Part shown: piece after piece, positions 43,479 through 52,370 of the stretch | Layout of the letters: each line of letters starts with the position of its first letter | Position numbering within the stretch: position 1 is the first letter of the stretch | Assembly: GCA_017656345.1 (NCBI GenBank) | Contig: JACDNZ010000011.1 | Span: forward strand, 1-64,000 | Source of the DNA: Thermosipho sp. (in: thermotogales) | GTDB lineage: Bacteria; Thermotogota; Thermotogae; Thermotogales; Fervidobacteriaceae | DNA length: 64,000 bases | Direction: 5' to 3' | The notes under the pieces: generated by a model | Told to the model about the DNA's origin: nothing | Seen by the model: only the letters and a program-made list of their open reading frames with translations | Database searches by the model: none | Program-made: the position numbers and the translations under genes

Positions 43479-46400
43479 AGTACATGTTGTAAACGTATGT
43501 TGGTCTTTTAATAAATGTTCCATTGTGTGTTACCCTCCAATAGTAAGTAAGTACTCCAGGGGTTAGATATCTAATAAAGAACGCTACCTTTTCTTTTTTT
43601 AATTCTCTGTAGCTATACCAAATATTGTCATATTTGTACCAGCTATAAGAGAATTTGCTGTAATAATCTGGTTGTTTTTCACTATAATTTTCGATTACCT
43701 GAGCGCATGCTGGTAAATACTCTTCCACAACAAGAAATTCCCCTGTTCCGTCAATGGTTATTGTTGTTTTTAGGAAATCGCCTTTATGAATTGAAAAATC
43801 ATCATTGCTTTTCAGTGTGATCGTATAATATCCTGATTTAAAGCTATAATCGTTACCTGCAAATTTAAATGGGCCTTGAACTATGAGTTTGTTTTCTTTA
43901 AACAGAATTGGAGTACCTTCAGTAATTATCTCAGAAATTTCGACAGGTATTTCAGAATAAATTGTTGGTGTAGTAGAGAGTGAAATATCAACTGGGATAT
44001 ATCTAGTATTAAGTGGCAGGAAAACGTCTACAAATTTATCTTCAAATGGTACTTCATATCTTTTGTAAAGCTCACTTTTTATTTCTATACCATTTGAAAT
44101 ATTTTGATGATATAGCTTTTCAGTTGCTTCAACTTCAACGTACCCATTTCCTTTAACTAAAGTCATGTTACCCATTTTTTCAACTGAAAGATTACTTTTA
44201 AAGTTTTTGCTTTCAAGAATTGCCAGAACCGAGAAAGCAGAGTCTTTTGTTGAATACCAGAATGGTCCTTTTTTAGAGTTTAAAAGATAGTTGACCATTT
44301 TGTCTCTTAAATCCAGATATTTGTTATGTCTTGTAAGAGTTCTAATTGCTGCACTGGTGAGATGGATTGATGAATAAAATCCTTTTCCCTTAATATATGC
44401 TTTATCTATTGATTCTGTTGCTATTTCTTTTATTTTTTCGGGAGACGTGTATACAATATCTAATATATCCTTACTTTCAAAATCAATTTTTACACCATAG
44501 AGGCTTAAAACAAATACAGAATATCCTGTTAATTTTTGCTTTTTGAGATATTCAATTGCGTCGTTTACTGCAACGTCTGGATAATAATATCCAAGTTTTT
44601 TAGCGTAATAAAGGCCTTCAAGCACATAAGATGTCATAAAAACATCACTTTCGTCGTTAATCCACCATCCCCATCCACCGTCTCTATGTTGAAATTTCAA
44701 AAGTCTTTGAAGCCCTTTTAAAATGATATCGTCAAGGTCTGGATATTCAATAAAAGATTTTGCAATTAACGCAGGATAAAATGAACTCATTGTTTGTTCC
44801 GTACAACCATATGGGTATCTGATAAGTGCCTTTATTGACGGCTCGAGTAAATCTTTTAAGCTATTTATTATTCTTATATTTTCATCTTCTTTAAAACTCT
44901 TTTCACCGGTTATTTTAACTATTTTGCTTACATTTTTTTCAATGTATATTGGATAAACCGGAATTGAAAGTTTTAATCCATCATAATTATCTGTCATAGA
45001 CGCTTCTGCCGTTATTTCTAGTGTTCCCTCTTTAAAGTCTTTTAGAATAAAAGGTATTTTTAGATCATTTTCAATTTCAAATGTTCCATTTTGAAAATTT
45101 AAAGTTCCATTATTTGTTTTCAAACTTACCGTGACTTTTCCAGAAGTTTCGGTATAATTTTTGACGTATAATAGTCCAGTTACTTTGTCACCAGTAGTTA
45201 AAAATTCAGGGATGAAAAGTTTTACTTCAAATGGCTTTGTAACTACAAATGTTGCAGTTCCTTCTGCAATATAATCTTTTGAGATTTCATATGCGGTAAC
45301 TCTCCATTTGGTAATACTATCTGGACTTTTAAATGAAAATTCATTTTCGTATAGATTGGGGTTCCAGTATGCAGTTTCCGGAAAATATTCTCTTATTCTT
45401 CTTTTTTCAGCTTCTTTTGTTGAGGCAAAAATATGACTTTCCTTTGTGGTTTCGAATTGAGAAAGAAAGTTGAAATAAACATATTTTGATGACTTGTATA
45501 TTTCAAAAGGCGGGTAATAAATTGTTGGGTATAAACTTTCAATTACCGACTTTGATTCGGAAAGCGTGTATAATCCTTCATCAACTATACTGACTATCTT
45601 TAAAGAATTTGAATTCGGAAATTGTACTTCTACAATTTCACCAGGTTTATATTGTTTTTTATTGATTTTAATGTTTAATTTCTTAACTCTGTCATGGTTT
45701 ATTTTTATTGCCATTCTATCGTATAATTTGTTTCCAAGGAATTCGATAAAATATGTAGATGAGATTTCATCATCTGGTATCTTTATGGTAAATTCTTTTA
45801 CATTATCTATTAGTTTAATATCCTGAATCTCAGAACCACCAATAACCAGTATTCCAACATCCTGTTTTGGATCTATTTTTATATTTAAACTTTCGCCAAT
45901 ATTTATTTCATTCTTGTTTGAGGAAATAATCTCATTTTTACTTCTTACAAAACTTTCGTATATGGTTTTTGATTCCTTACCAAACTTTACGACAACTTTC
46001 CAGATATTTTCCGGTATTTCTATATTTGCTTTACCATCCAAAACTTCAAAGAATATATCTTTGTCGTTAAGGGTAATAATTCCCACACCTTTTAGTGGAT
46101 GCCCTGAAAGATCAGTAATATAAAGGGTTAAAATTCCATCTTTAAGTTCGCCATCAATGTTTACATTGTCGGCTTTTACATCAATGTATATATTCTTATC
46201 GTATTGTTTACCCGAATCATCTACAACCAGTGCCTGAATTCTGTAGAATCCTTTTTCTTTTAAATAAATGTTATAAACAGCTTCTCCTTTATCATCAGTT
46301 ACAGCTTTATATTTATTTATTAGGGTTGAATAATTAAAAGTGTAGAATAAAATCTCTGCGTTTTTTACTGGGTCTCCGTTAAGATAGGTAGCTTTTAATT

Positions 46401-47332
46401 TAACGTTTAAAGTATTACCGGCAATTATTTGTGTGGCGTTAGCAGTCAGTGAAATGGTATATGTAGGCTTTGTGTAATCCTGAATTAAAAGATAATATAT
46501 ACCAAGGGGACTATCATTTTCATATACAATTATTGTATAGTTACCGGTTATTATTTCTTCAGTAGTTTTATAGTCAAAGGAAAATCCACCAAGTTCATCC
46601 GTGGAAAAATCTTTAGAAAAGATTACATTATTAAAAGGATCCTTCAGAACTATTTTTGAAGTTGATGAATATGGAATATATCTATCGTTTTTTCTTTTAA
46701 AAAGATTTATCCTGAAATGAATTAAATCTCCTGGTTTGTATATTGGTTTATCGGTAAATATTAGAGCCTTTTTTTCTGGATATGCGTTCCACCCTCCGTA
46801 GTTGGAAAGGAATACTACGTTATTATCAACAAAAAATGGAGTTTTGGAATATTTGTTTTTTGTTTGGAATTTAAAAATGGGGCCTTGCAAAGTTTTTTTG
46901 ATTAATTTGTCGTAATAGTAGCATTTATCCACAAATTTCTGATTTTTAAGATCATATATTGCAAAATAAAGTTTATCTTTTGAGGAAGCAACGAAAGCTT
47001 CAAAGTGGGTCAAAAAAAAATAACCTGGTTGCAGAATTTTTTGTCCCCTTAAGAATAATAAAATACGCACCCGGAATATCTGGTAGTTCAATGGAATACA
47101 TCTCGTCTTTAATTTTTTTGAGTGAATAATCTACCATATTTCCTGAACCAAGTATTCCATTTAGAATGCTTTGTGAAAGCTTAAAATAATAAATCTGTAC
47201 TGAAAATTTTTCATCTGTGGAAAAATAAACGGTATTTTTAGGATAAACGAGTACATTTTCTGTTCTAAAGTATATGTATGAGAATGACAATATTGAAATT
47301 AAAATTAATAAACAAATAATTAACTTTTTCAT
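43429..47332 (-). CDS. Bacterial alpha-2-macroglobulin (YfaS-like), frame broken at a T9 run
   Basis: Read together, about 1300 residues. The first ORF (47332-47000) gives the signal peptide KKLIICLLILISILSFSYIY and the first domain. The second (47091-43429) carries MG domains, the bait region and the thioester motif YGCTEQT (Cys codon 44805-44803) with terpenoid-cyclase-like repeats after it. The first ORF ends NSATRLFFFDPL. The second enters at GYFFLTHFEAFVASS, so the two join if one T is lost from the nine T at 47012-47020 (coding strand). This may be transcriptional slippage, a natural mutation or a sequencing error. Bacterial macroglobulins trap foreign proteases in the periplasm. Confidence 0.8.
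47012..47020 (-). other. T9 frameshift/slippage site in the macroglobulin gene
   Basis: On the coding strand TTA is followed by nine T and GACCCA. Losing one T joins the signal-peptide ORF to the main ORF exactly at matching residues (RLFF with LTHFEAF). Homopolymers of this length are known sites of polymerase slippage. Confidence 0.6.
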
Positions 47333-47458
47333 AAAATCACCCCGTTCAGGTTTAATTTATCTTGCATACGGAAATAGTTTTTCCATGTTAATTATATCAA
47401 AAAGCAAGTAACATAAAAAATGGATAAATTTTATTAAATGACATTCGATGGACTCAAA

Positions 47459-47486
47459 TTGAAATAATGTATTATAATAATATTAT
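47459..47486 (+). promoter_or_regulatory. Probable copB promoter
   Basis: TTGAAA (47459-47464), a 16-base spacer and TATTAT (47481-47486), 39 bases before the CopB start. An overlapping TATAAT lies at 47473. No CsoR- or CopY-type operator was recognised. Confidence 0.4.
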
Positions 47487-47524
47487 ATCCGTAAGGTTAG
47501 AGTTGTAAAAAAGGGGGTTGGAAA

Positions 47525-49567
47525 ATGTTAAAAAAACAACTTTCAACCGGGGAAAATAGTGACAAGAATAACAATTCTTTCGAGGAAAAAGTGGATCACG
47601 ATCATAAAAAGCGCCACAATCATCATGAACATATGGTGGCAGATTTTAAAAAAAGATTCTGGATATCTTTAATTTTGACAATTCCAGTTTTATTTCTTTC
47701 TCCAATGCTCCAGAAGTTGTTTGGAATTTCAAAAATAGTAAGTTTTCCAGGAGATTTATATGTTCTTTTTGGTTTATCTACTATAATTTACTTCTATGGT
47801 GGTTACCCGTTTTTAAAAGGTTTTGTTAAAGAGATAAAATCAAAAATGCCAGGGATGATGACGTTAATTGCTATTGCTATCAGTACAGCGTATATTTACA
47901 GTAGTACCGTTGTGTTTGGACTAAAAGGAGTAATTTTTTTCTGGGAGCTTGCAACTTTAATTGATATTATGTTGTTAGGTCATTGGGTCGAAATGAGGGC
48001 AATTATGGGCGCTTCAAGGGCGTTAGAAGAACTTGCAAAATTAATGCCATCCAATGCGCACAAAGTTATGCAAGATGGTACATTGAAGGATGTTCCACTT
48101 CAGGAATTAAAACCAGGTGATGTTGTTGTGGTAAAACCTGGTGAAAAAATACCAGCTGATGGAATAGTAATAGAGGGAGAAAGTTTTGTTAACGAGTCGA
48201 TGTTAACTGGAGAAAGTAACCCAATTTCCAAAAAACAAAATGATCTTGTAATAGGTGGTTCAATAAACGGGGATGGCTCGCTTAAAGTAGAAGTTAAAAA
48301 AACGGGAAAAGATTCGTATCTTTCGCAGGTAATAGAACTTGTTAAAGAAGCGCAAGAAAGTAAATCTAAAACACAGGACCTCGCAAATAGAGCAGCCGTA
48401 TGGCTTACACTTCTTGCATTATCTGGTGGTGCTATTACATTCCTTGTATGGACTTTACTAATGGGAAAAAGTTTCGCTTTTGCGCTTGAAAGAACCGTCA
48501 CAGTGATGGTTATTACCTGTCCGCATGCACTTGGCCTTGCAGTTCCGCTTGTTGTAGCTGTTTCAACTGCTATTTCTGCAAAGAATGGACTTCTTATTAG
48601 AGATCGTAGAGCATTTGAAAAAGCAAAGGATATTCAGGCAATTGTTTTTGATAAAACGGGTACTTTAACTGAGGGCAAGTTTGGAGTTACCGATGTTGTA
48701 AAACTTTCTGATGATTTGACGGAGGATGAGATATTAAATTATGCAGCTTCGGTTGAGTTGCATTCTGAACATCCTATTGCAAAGTCAATCACAGAAGCTG
48801 CAAAAGAGCGTATGAAAGTGGAAGAATTTAAAGCAATTCCCGGGAAAGGTGCAGAAGGTAAGGTAAACGGAAAACACGTTATGGTTGTTAGTCCGGGATA
48901 TTTAAAAGAGAACAACATTAAGATAAAAAATGAAAAAATACAGAAATTATTATCAGAGGGAAAAACAGTTGTTTATGTTTTAATTGATTCAGAAATCAAA
49001 GGGGCAATTGCCCTTGCGGATATAATACGAGAAGAATCAAAAGAGGCAATTTCAAAATTAAAAAGTATGGGGATAAAATGTATGATGCTTACGGGGGATA
49101 ATGAGCAGGTTGCAAAATGGGTTGCTGATGAAATAGGTCTTGATGAATATTTTGCAGAAGTTTTGCCGCATGAAAAAGCCCAAAAGATAAAAGAGATTCA
49201 ATCAAGAAATTTAATTGTTGCAATGACTGGAGATGGTGTTAATGATGCACCTGCATTGGTACAGGCTGATGTTGGAATTGCTATAGGTGCTGGAACAGAT
49301 GTTGCTGTTGAATCTGCTGATATTGTTCTAGTTAGGAACGATCCAAGAGATGTAGTAGCAATTATTGAACTTGCCAAAAATACGTATAAAAAGATGGTTG
49401 AAAATTTATTGTGGGCAACTGGATATAATGCATTTGCAATTCCCCTTGCAGCAGGTGTTTTATATAGCTGGGGAATACTATTAAGTCCAGCAATTGGAGC
49501 GGTTTTTATGTCGTTGAGTACAGTTATTGTTGCAATAAACGCAAAACTTTTAAAGCTGAAACATTAA
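47525..49567 (+). CDS. copB: P-type ATPase, CopB-type copper exporter (CPH motif)
   Basis: 680 residues. A His-rich N-terminus (DHDHKKRHNHHEH) replaces the HMA domain. Membrane helices are followed by the actuator TGES, the transport motif TCPHALGLAVPL (C332-P333-H334), the phosphorylation site DKTGT, and TGDGVNDAPALVQADVGIA in the hinge. CPH-type P1B-3 pumps export copper, Cu(I) or Cu(II), or silver. ATG start with GGGGGTTGG upstream. It converges with the ZntA-type ATPase, and a strong hairpin lies between them. Confidence 0.9.
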   Translation: MLKKQLSTGENSDKNNNSFEEKVDHDHKKRHNHHEHMVADFKKRFWISLILTIPVLFLSPMLQKLFGISKIVSFPGDLYVLFGLSTIIYFYGGYPFLKGFVKEIKSKMPGMMTLIAIAISTAYIYSSTVVFGLKGVIFFWELATLIDIMLLGHWVEMRAIMGASRALEELAKLMPSNAHKVMQDGTLKDVPLQELKPGDVVVVKPGEKIPADGIVIEGESFVNESMLTGESNPISKKQNDLVIGGSINGDGSLKVEVKKTGKDSYLSQVIELVKEAQESKSKTQDLANRAAVWLTLLALSGGAITFLVWTLLMGKSFAFALERTVTVMVITCPHALGLAVPLVVAVSTAISAKNGLLIRDRRAFEKAKDIQAIVFDKTGTLTEGKFGVTDVVKLSDDLTEDEILNYAASVELHSEHPIAKSITEAAKERMKVEEFKAIPGKGAEGKVNGKHVMVVSPGYLKENNIKIKNEKIQKLLSEGKTVVYVLIDSEIKGAIALADIIREESKEAISKLKSMGIKCMMLTGDNEQVAKWVADEIGLDEYFAEVLPHEKAQKIKEIQSRNLIVAMTGDGVNDAPALVQADVGIAIGAGTDVAVESADIVLVRNDPRDVVAIIELAKNTYKKMVENLLWATGYNAFAIPLAAGVLYSWGILLSPAIGAVFMSLSTVIVAINAKLLKLKH

Positions 49568-49570
49568 AAA

Positions 49571-49593
49571 CAGCCGGGGAGAATCCCCGGCTG
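49571..49593 (-). terminator. Strong terminator between the two P-type ATPase genes
   Basis: CAGCCGGGGA (49571-49580), loop GAA and TCCCCGGCTG (49584-49593): a perfect 10-bp stem. A T-run follows on the minus strand, so it mainly ends the ZntA-type gene; on the plus strand the downstream tract is poor. Confidence 0.85.
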
Positions 49594-49601
49594 GTATATG
49601 A

Positions 49602-51689
49602 TTACCTTCTTTTCTTTAAAATTCTCAATGAATTAAAAATCGCAATAAGTGTTACACCAACATCTGCAAATACTGCTCCCCACATGTTAACAAGTCCCAG
49701 AGCACCTAAGGCTAAAAATAAGATCTTAACTCCTAAGACAAATATTATATTTTGCCATGTGATCTTTAAAGTTTTTCTAGATATTTCAATTGAATCAATT
49801 AGTTTTGAGATATCATCGTCCATTATAACCACATCAGCTGCTTCAATTGCTGCATCAGAACCCAGACCTCCCATAGCAATTCCTACGTCAGCTCTTGTTA
49901 GAACTGGAGCGTCGTTGATTCCATCACCAACAAATGCTGTTGAAGTACCGTTGTTGTGTTTTTCGAAAAATTTAACTTTATCACCAGGAAGAAGTTCGGA
50001 ATAATATTCATCTATACCAACTTTTTTAGCAACTTCTCTAGCAACTTTTTCGCTATCACCAGTTAACATAACAGTTTTTCGAATACCAAGTTTTTTTAGC
50101 TTCTTAATAGTGTCTGATACTCCGGGTTTTATTTTGTCTGATATACCAATATAACCAGCAAATTTTCCATTGACTGCTACAAAAACGATTGTACCGTTAA
50201 AGTCAATTTCAGGAGTTTGAATGTTATATTTCTCCATTAATTTTTTGTTACCAACTAAAACATTTTTCCCATCTATTTTTGCTTTAATTCCATGTCCTGC
50301 AATTTCTTCGTAGTCTTCAATTTTATTTTCATCGATTTTATTTCCGTATTTTCTTTTTATAGATTCAGCTATAGGATGATTTGAGTGTTTTTCAGCGTAA
50401 GCAGCTATTTCAAGTACATCTTCTTTACTTAACCCATTAAATTCTTTAATTTCAACTACTTCAAAGACTCCTTCTGTTAAAGTACCAGTTTTGTCAAAGA
50501 TTATAGTATCTAAATTTTTAAGTACTTCAAGATAATTTCCACCTTTTACAAGAACTCCATGTTTGGATAAGCTACCTACACCTGCAAAGTATCCAAGAGG
50601 AATTGATACAACAAGACCACATGGGCACGAAATAACGAGGAAGATGAGAGCTCTATAAAGCCAATCACTAAATGGAGCACCTGTTAATAATGGTGGTAAT
50701 GTTGCAAGCATAACTGCTAAAAATACAACAACCGGGGTATAGTATTTTGCAAATTTAGTAATGAGTTTTTCGGTTTTAGCTTTTTTAGCTGCAGCATTTT
50801 CGACCATATCGAGAATTTTTGATATAGTTGATTCAAAGTATTCTTTTTCAACTTTAATAACTACAAGACCGTTTAAATTTATGAAACCACTCATAACCTC
50901 ATCATTTTCTTTAATAGTTTTTGGTATTGATTCTCCAGTTAACGCAGAAGTATCCACCATGGAACTACCTTTTATGACCACACCGTCTAAAGGTATTCTT
51001 TCACCAGGTTTTACAACAATTAAATCTCCTTTTTTAACATCTTCAGGAGATACTCTGATTTCTTTACCATCTTTAAGAAGATTGGCATAATCGGGTCTTA
51101 TATCAAGTAATGCTTTGATTGATCTTTTTGAATTATCTACGGCAATGTTTTGTAATAATTCACCAAATTCATAGAATAACATTACACCAACTGCTTCAGG
51201 ATACTCACCAATTGAGAATGCCCCAATCGTAGCTATGCTCATCAAAAAGTTTTCATCAAAAATATTGCCTTTGATAATATTTTTAAGAAAACGCGTTAAA
51301 ACTTTACCACCAGAAATCAAATAAGCTGCGATGAATAGCATTATTTTTAAAGAGAAAGGTTCATTTACGAATAAAGCAGTAACAAAAATTGCCAGTCCTG
51401 AAAATAGTTTAATAATTTCAAGCTTTCTATTAAAAAAATCTTCATCATTATGATCGTGTGAGGTTTTGTTATTTTTATCAAGTACCTCAATGTCTGGTTC
51501 AATCTTTTTTACTAAATGTTTTATCTCTTCAAGTTTTACTTCATCATCAACATCAACAACCAGTGTTTTTTTGATAAAGTTAAGCGAAACATTTTCTACT
51601 CCTTCAAGTTTTTTTACGTTTTCTTCAATTTTTGCTGCACAACTAGGACAATCCAGACCTTCCAGAACAAATTCCTTCTTTTTTGCCAT
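49602..51689 (-). CDS. P-type ATPase, Zn/Cd/Pb exporter (CPC motif)
   Basis: 695 residues. The N-terminal HMA domain has GLDCPSCAAKIEE with metal-binding C14 and C17. A short His/Asp-rich linker (SHDHNDED) follows. The actuator has TGES, the transport motif is CPC at 355-357 (SCPCGLVVSIPLG), the phosphorylation site is DKTGT, and the hinge is VGDGINDAPVLTRADVGIA. CPC plus HMA with a KMLxxDG-free hinge fits P1B-2 (ZntA/CadA). The gene lies downstream of an operator that matches the one before the ArsR-type regulator gene. Confidence 0.88.
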   Translation of the reverse strand: MAKKKEFVLEGLDCPSCAAKIEENVKKLEGVENVSLNFIKKTLVVDVDDEVKLEEIKHLVKKIEPDIEVLDKNNKTSHDHNDEDFFNRKLEIIKLFSGLAIFVTALFVNEPFSLKIMLFIAAYLISGGKVLTRFLKNIIKGNIFDENFLMSIATIGAFSIGEYPEAVGVMLFYEFGELLQNIAVDNSKRSIKALLDIRPDYANLLKDGKEIRVSPEDVKKGDLIVVKPGERIPLDGVVIKGSSMVDTSALTGESIPKTIKENDEVMSGFINLNGLVVIKVEKEYFESTISKILDMVENAAAKKAKTEKLITKFAKYYTPVVVFLAVMLATLPPLLTGAPFSDWLYRALIFLVISCPCGLVVSIPLGYFAGVGSLSKHGVLVKGGNYLEVLKNLDTIIFDKTGTLTEGVFEVVEIKEFNGLSKEDVLEIAAYAEKHSNHPIAESIKRKYGNKIDENKIEDYEEIAGHGIKAKIDGKNVLVGNKKLMEKYNIQTPEIDFNGTIVFVAVNGKFAGYIGISDKIKPGVSDTIKKLKKLGIRKTVMLTGDSEKVAREVAKKVGIDEYYSELLPGDKVKFFEKHNNGTSTAFVGDGINDAPVLTRADVGIAMGGLGSDAAIEAADVVIMDDDISKLIDSIEISRKTLKITWQNIIFVLGVKILFLALGALGLVNMWGAVFADVGVTLIAIFNSLRILKKRR

Positions 51690-51712
51690 GTTTTATCCTC
51701 CTTGAATTATCA

Positions 51713-51734
51713 TGAATATTTGAACAAATATTCA
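51713..51734. promoter_or_regulatory. ArsR/CadC-type operator before the Zn/Cd ATPase gene
   Basis: TGAATATTT (51713-51721), spacer GAAC, AAATATTCA (51726-51734): a perfect 9-bp inverted repeat just upstream of the ATPase ribosome binding site. It also contains ATTTGAA-N6-TTCA (51718-51734), the arrangement found again at the regulator's own promoter. Confidence 0.7.
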
Positions 51735-51759
51735 ATCATGTGTTAAAAAAAGAATAAAA

Positions 51760-52134
51760 TTATCCTTCTGTAATATGTGAAAAACCTACGTCAAGAATTT
51801 CTTTTACGTGTTCATCATTTAATGAATAATAAACTACTTTTCCTTCTTTTCTGTATTTTACTAAATCAGCTTGTCTTAAAATTCTAAGTTGATGTGAAAT
51901 TGCTGAGGGAGTTTTTTTGAGCACAGTTGAAAGATCGCATACACACATTTCATCAACCTGTAATAGTGCGTATAGAATTTTCATTCTTGTGTTATCACCC
52001 ATAATTTTAAATAAATCAGCGAGTTTATTTAGTGTATTTTCATCCGGAGTGTTTTCTCGAACTTTTTTAATAATATCTTCATGTATTTCTATTGTTTGAC
52101 AAACTTCAATTACATCATTTTTGTCTTTTTTCAT
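51760..52134 (-). CDS. ArsR-family metal-responsive repressor, CadC/SmtB type
   Basis: About 124 residues. KLADLFKIMGDNTRMKILYA, the CadC-type metal site MCVCDLS, the recognition helix TPSAISHQLRILR and the wing KEGKVVYYSLNDEHV are all present. A Cys near the N-terminus (EVCQT) completes the metal site typical of CadC, which binds Cd, Pb or Zn. The C-terminal DEHVKEIL...H region could form an alpha-5 zinc site. The frame opens at 52155, but only the ATG at 52134 has a binding site (GATGGTGAT). It very likely represses itself and the adjacent ATPase gene. Confidence 0.88.
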   Translation of the reverse strand: MKKDKNDVIEVCQTIEIHEDIIKKVRENTPDENTLNKLADLFKIMGDNTRMKILYALLQVDEMCVCDLSTVLKKTPSAISHQLRILRQADLVKYRKEGKVVYYSLNDEHVKEILDVGFSHITEG

Positions 52135-52153
52135 GTTATCACCATCTTTTAAC

Positions 52154-52204
52154 ATTTGAATAATTGTTCATATATAGTATAACATATTTTTGTTGTAAGG
52201 TCAA
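52154..52204 (-). promoter_or_regulatory. Promoter and operator of the ArsR-type gene
   Basis: Minus strand: TTGACC (52199-52204), 17-base spacer, TATACT (52176-52181). Immediately downstream ATTTGAA (52154-52160), N6, TTCATAT (52167-52173) forms an imperfect palindrome with the same half-sites as the operator at 51713-51734. This supports autoregulation. Confidence 0.72.
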
Positions 52205-52370
52205 TAAAAAATGTTTATGATTCATTTTTTTGTTTATTAAAGGAATAGTTCGATTAATATAAAAATGACTTATCAAAAAATTGGAAATTGTTGTTAGAAA
52301 TGATATTTTTTATGTTAAAATTATATGTTAATAAATTTGAAATATTATTTTCAATATTAGGGGGGATACA

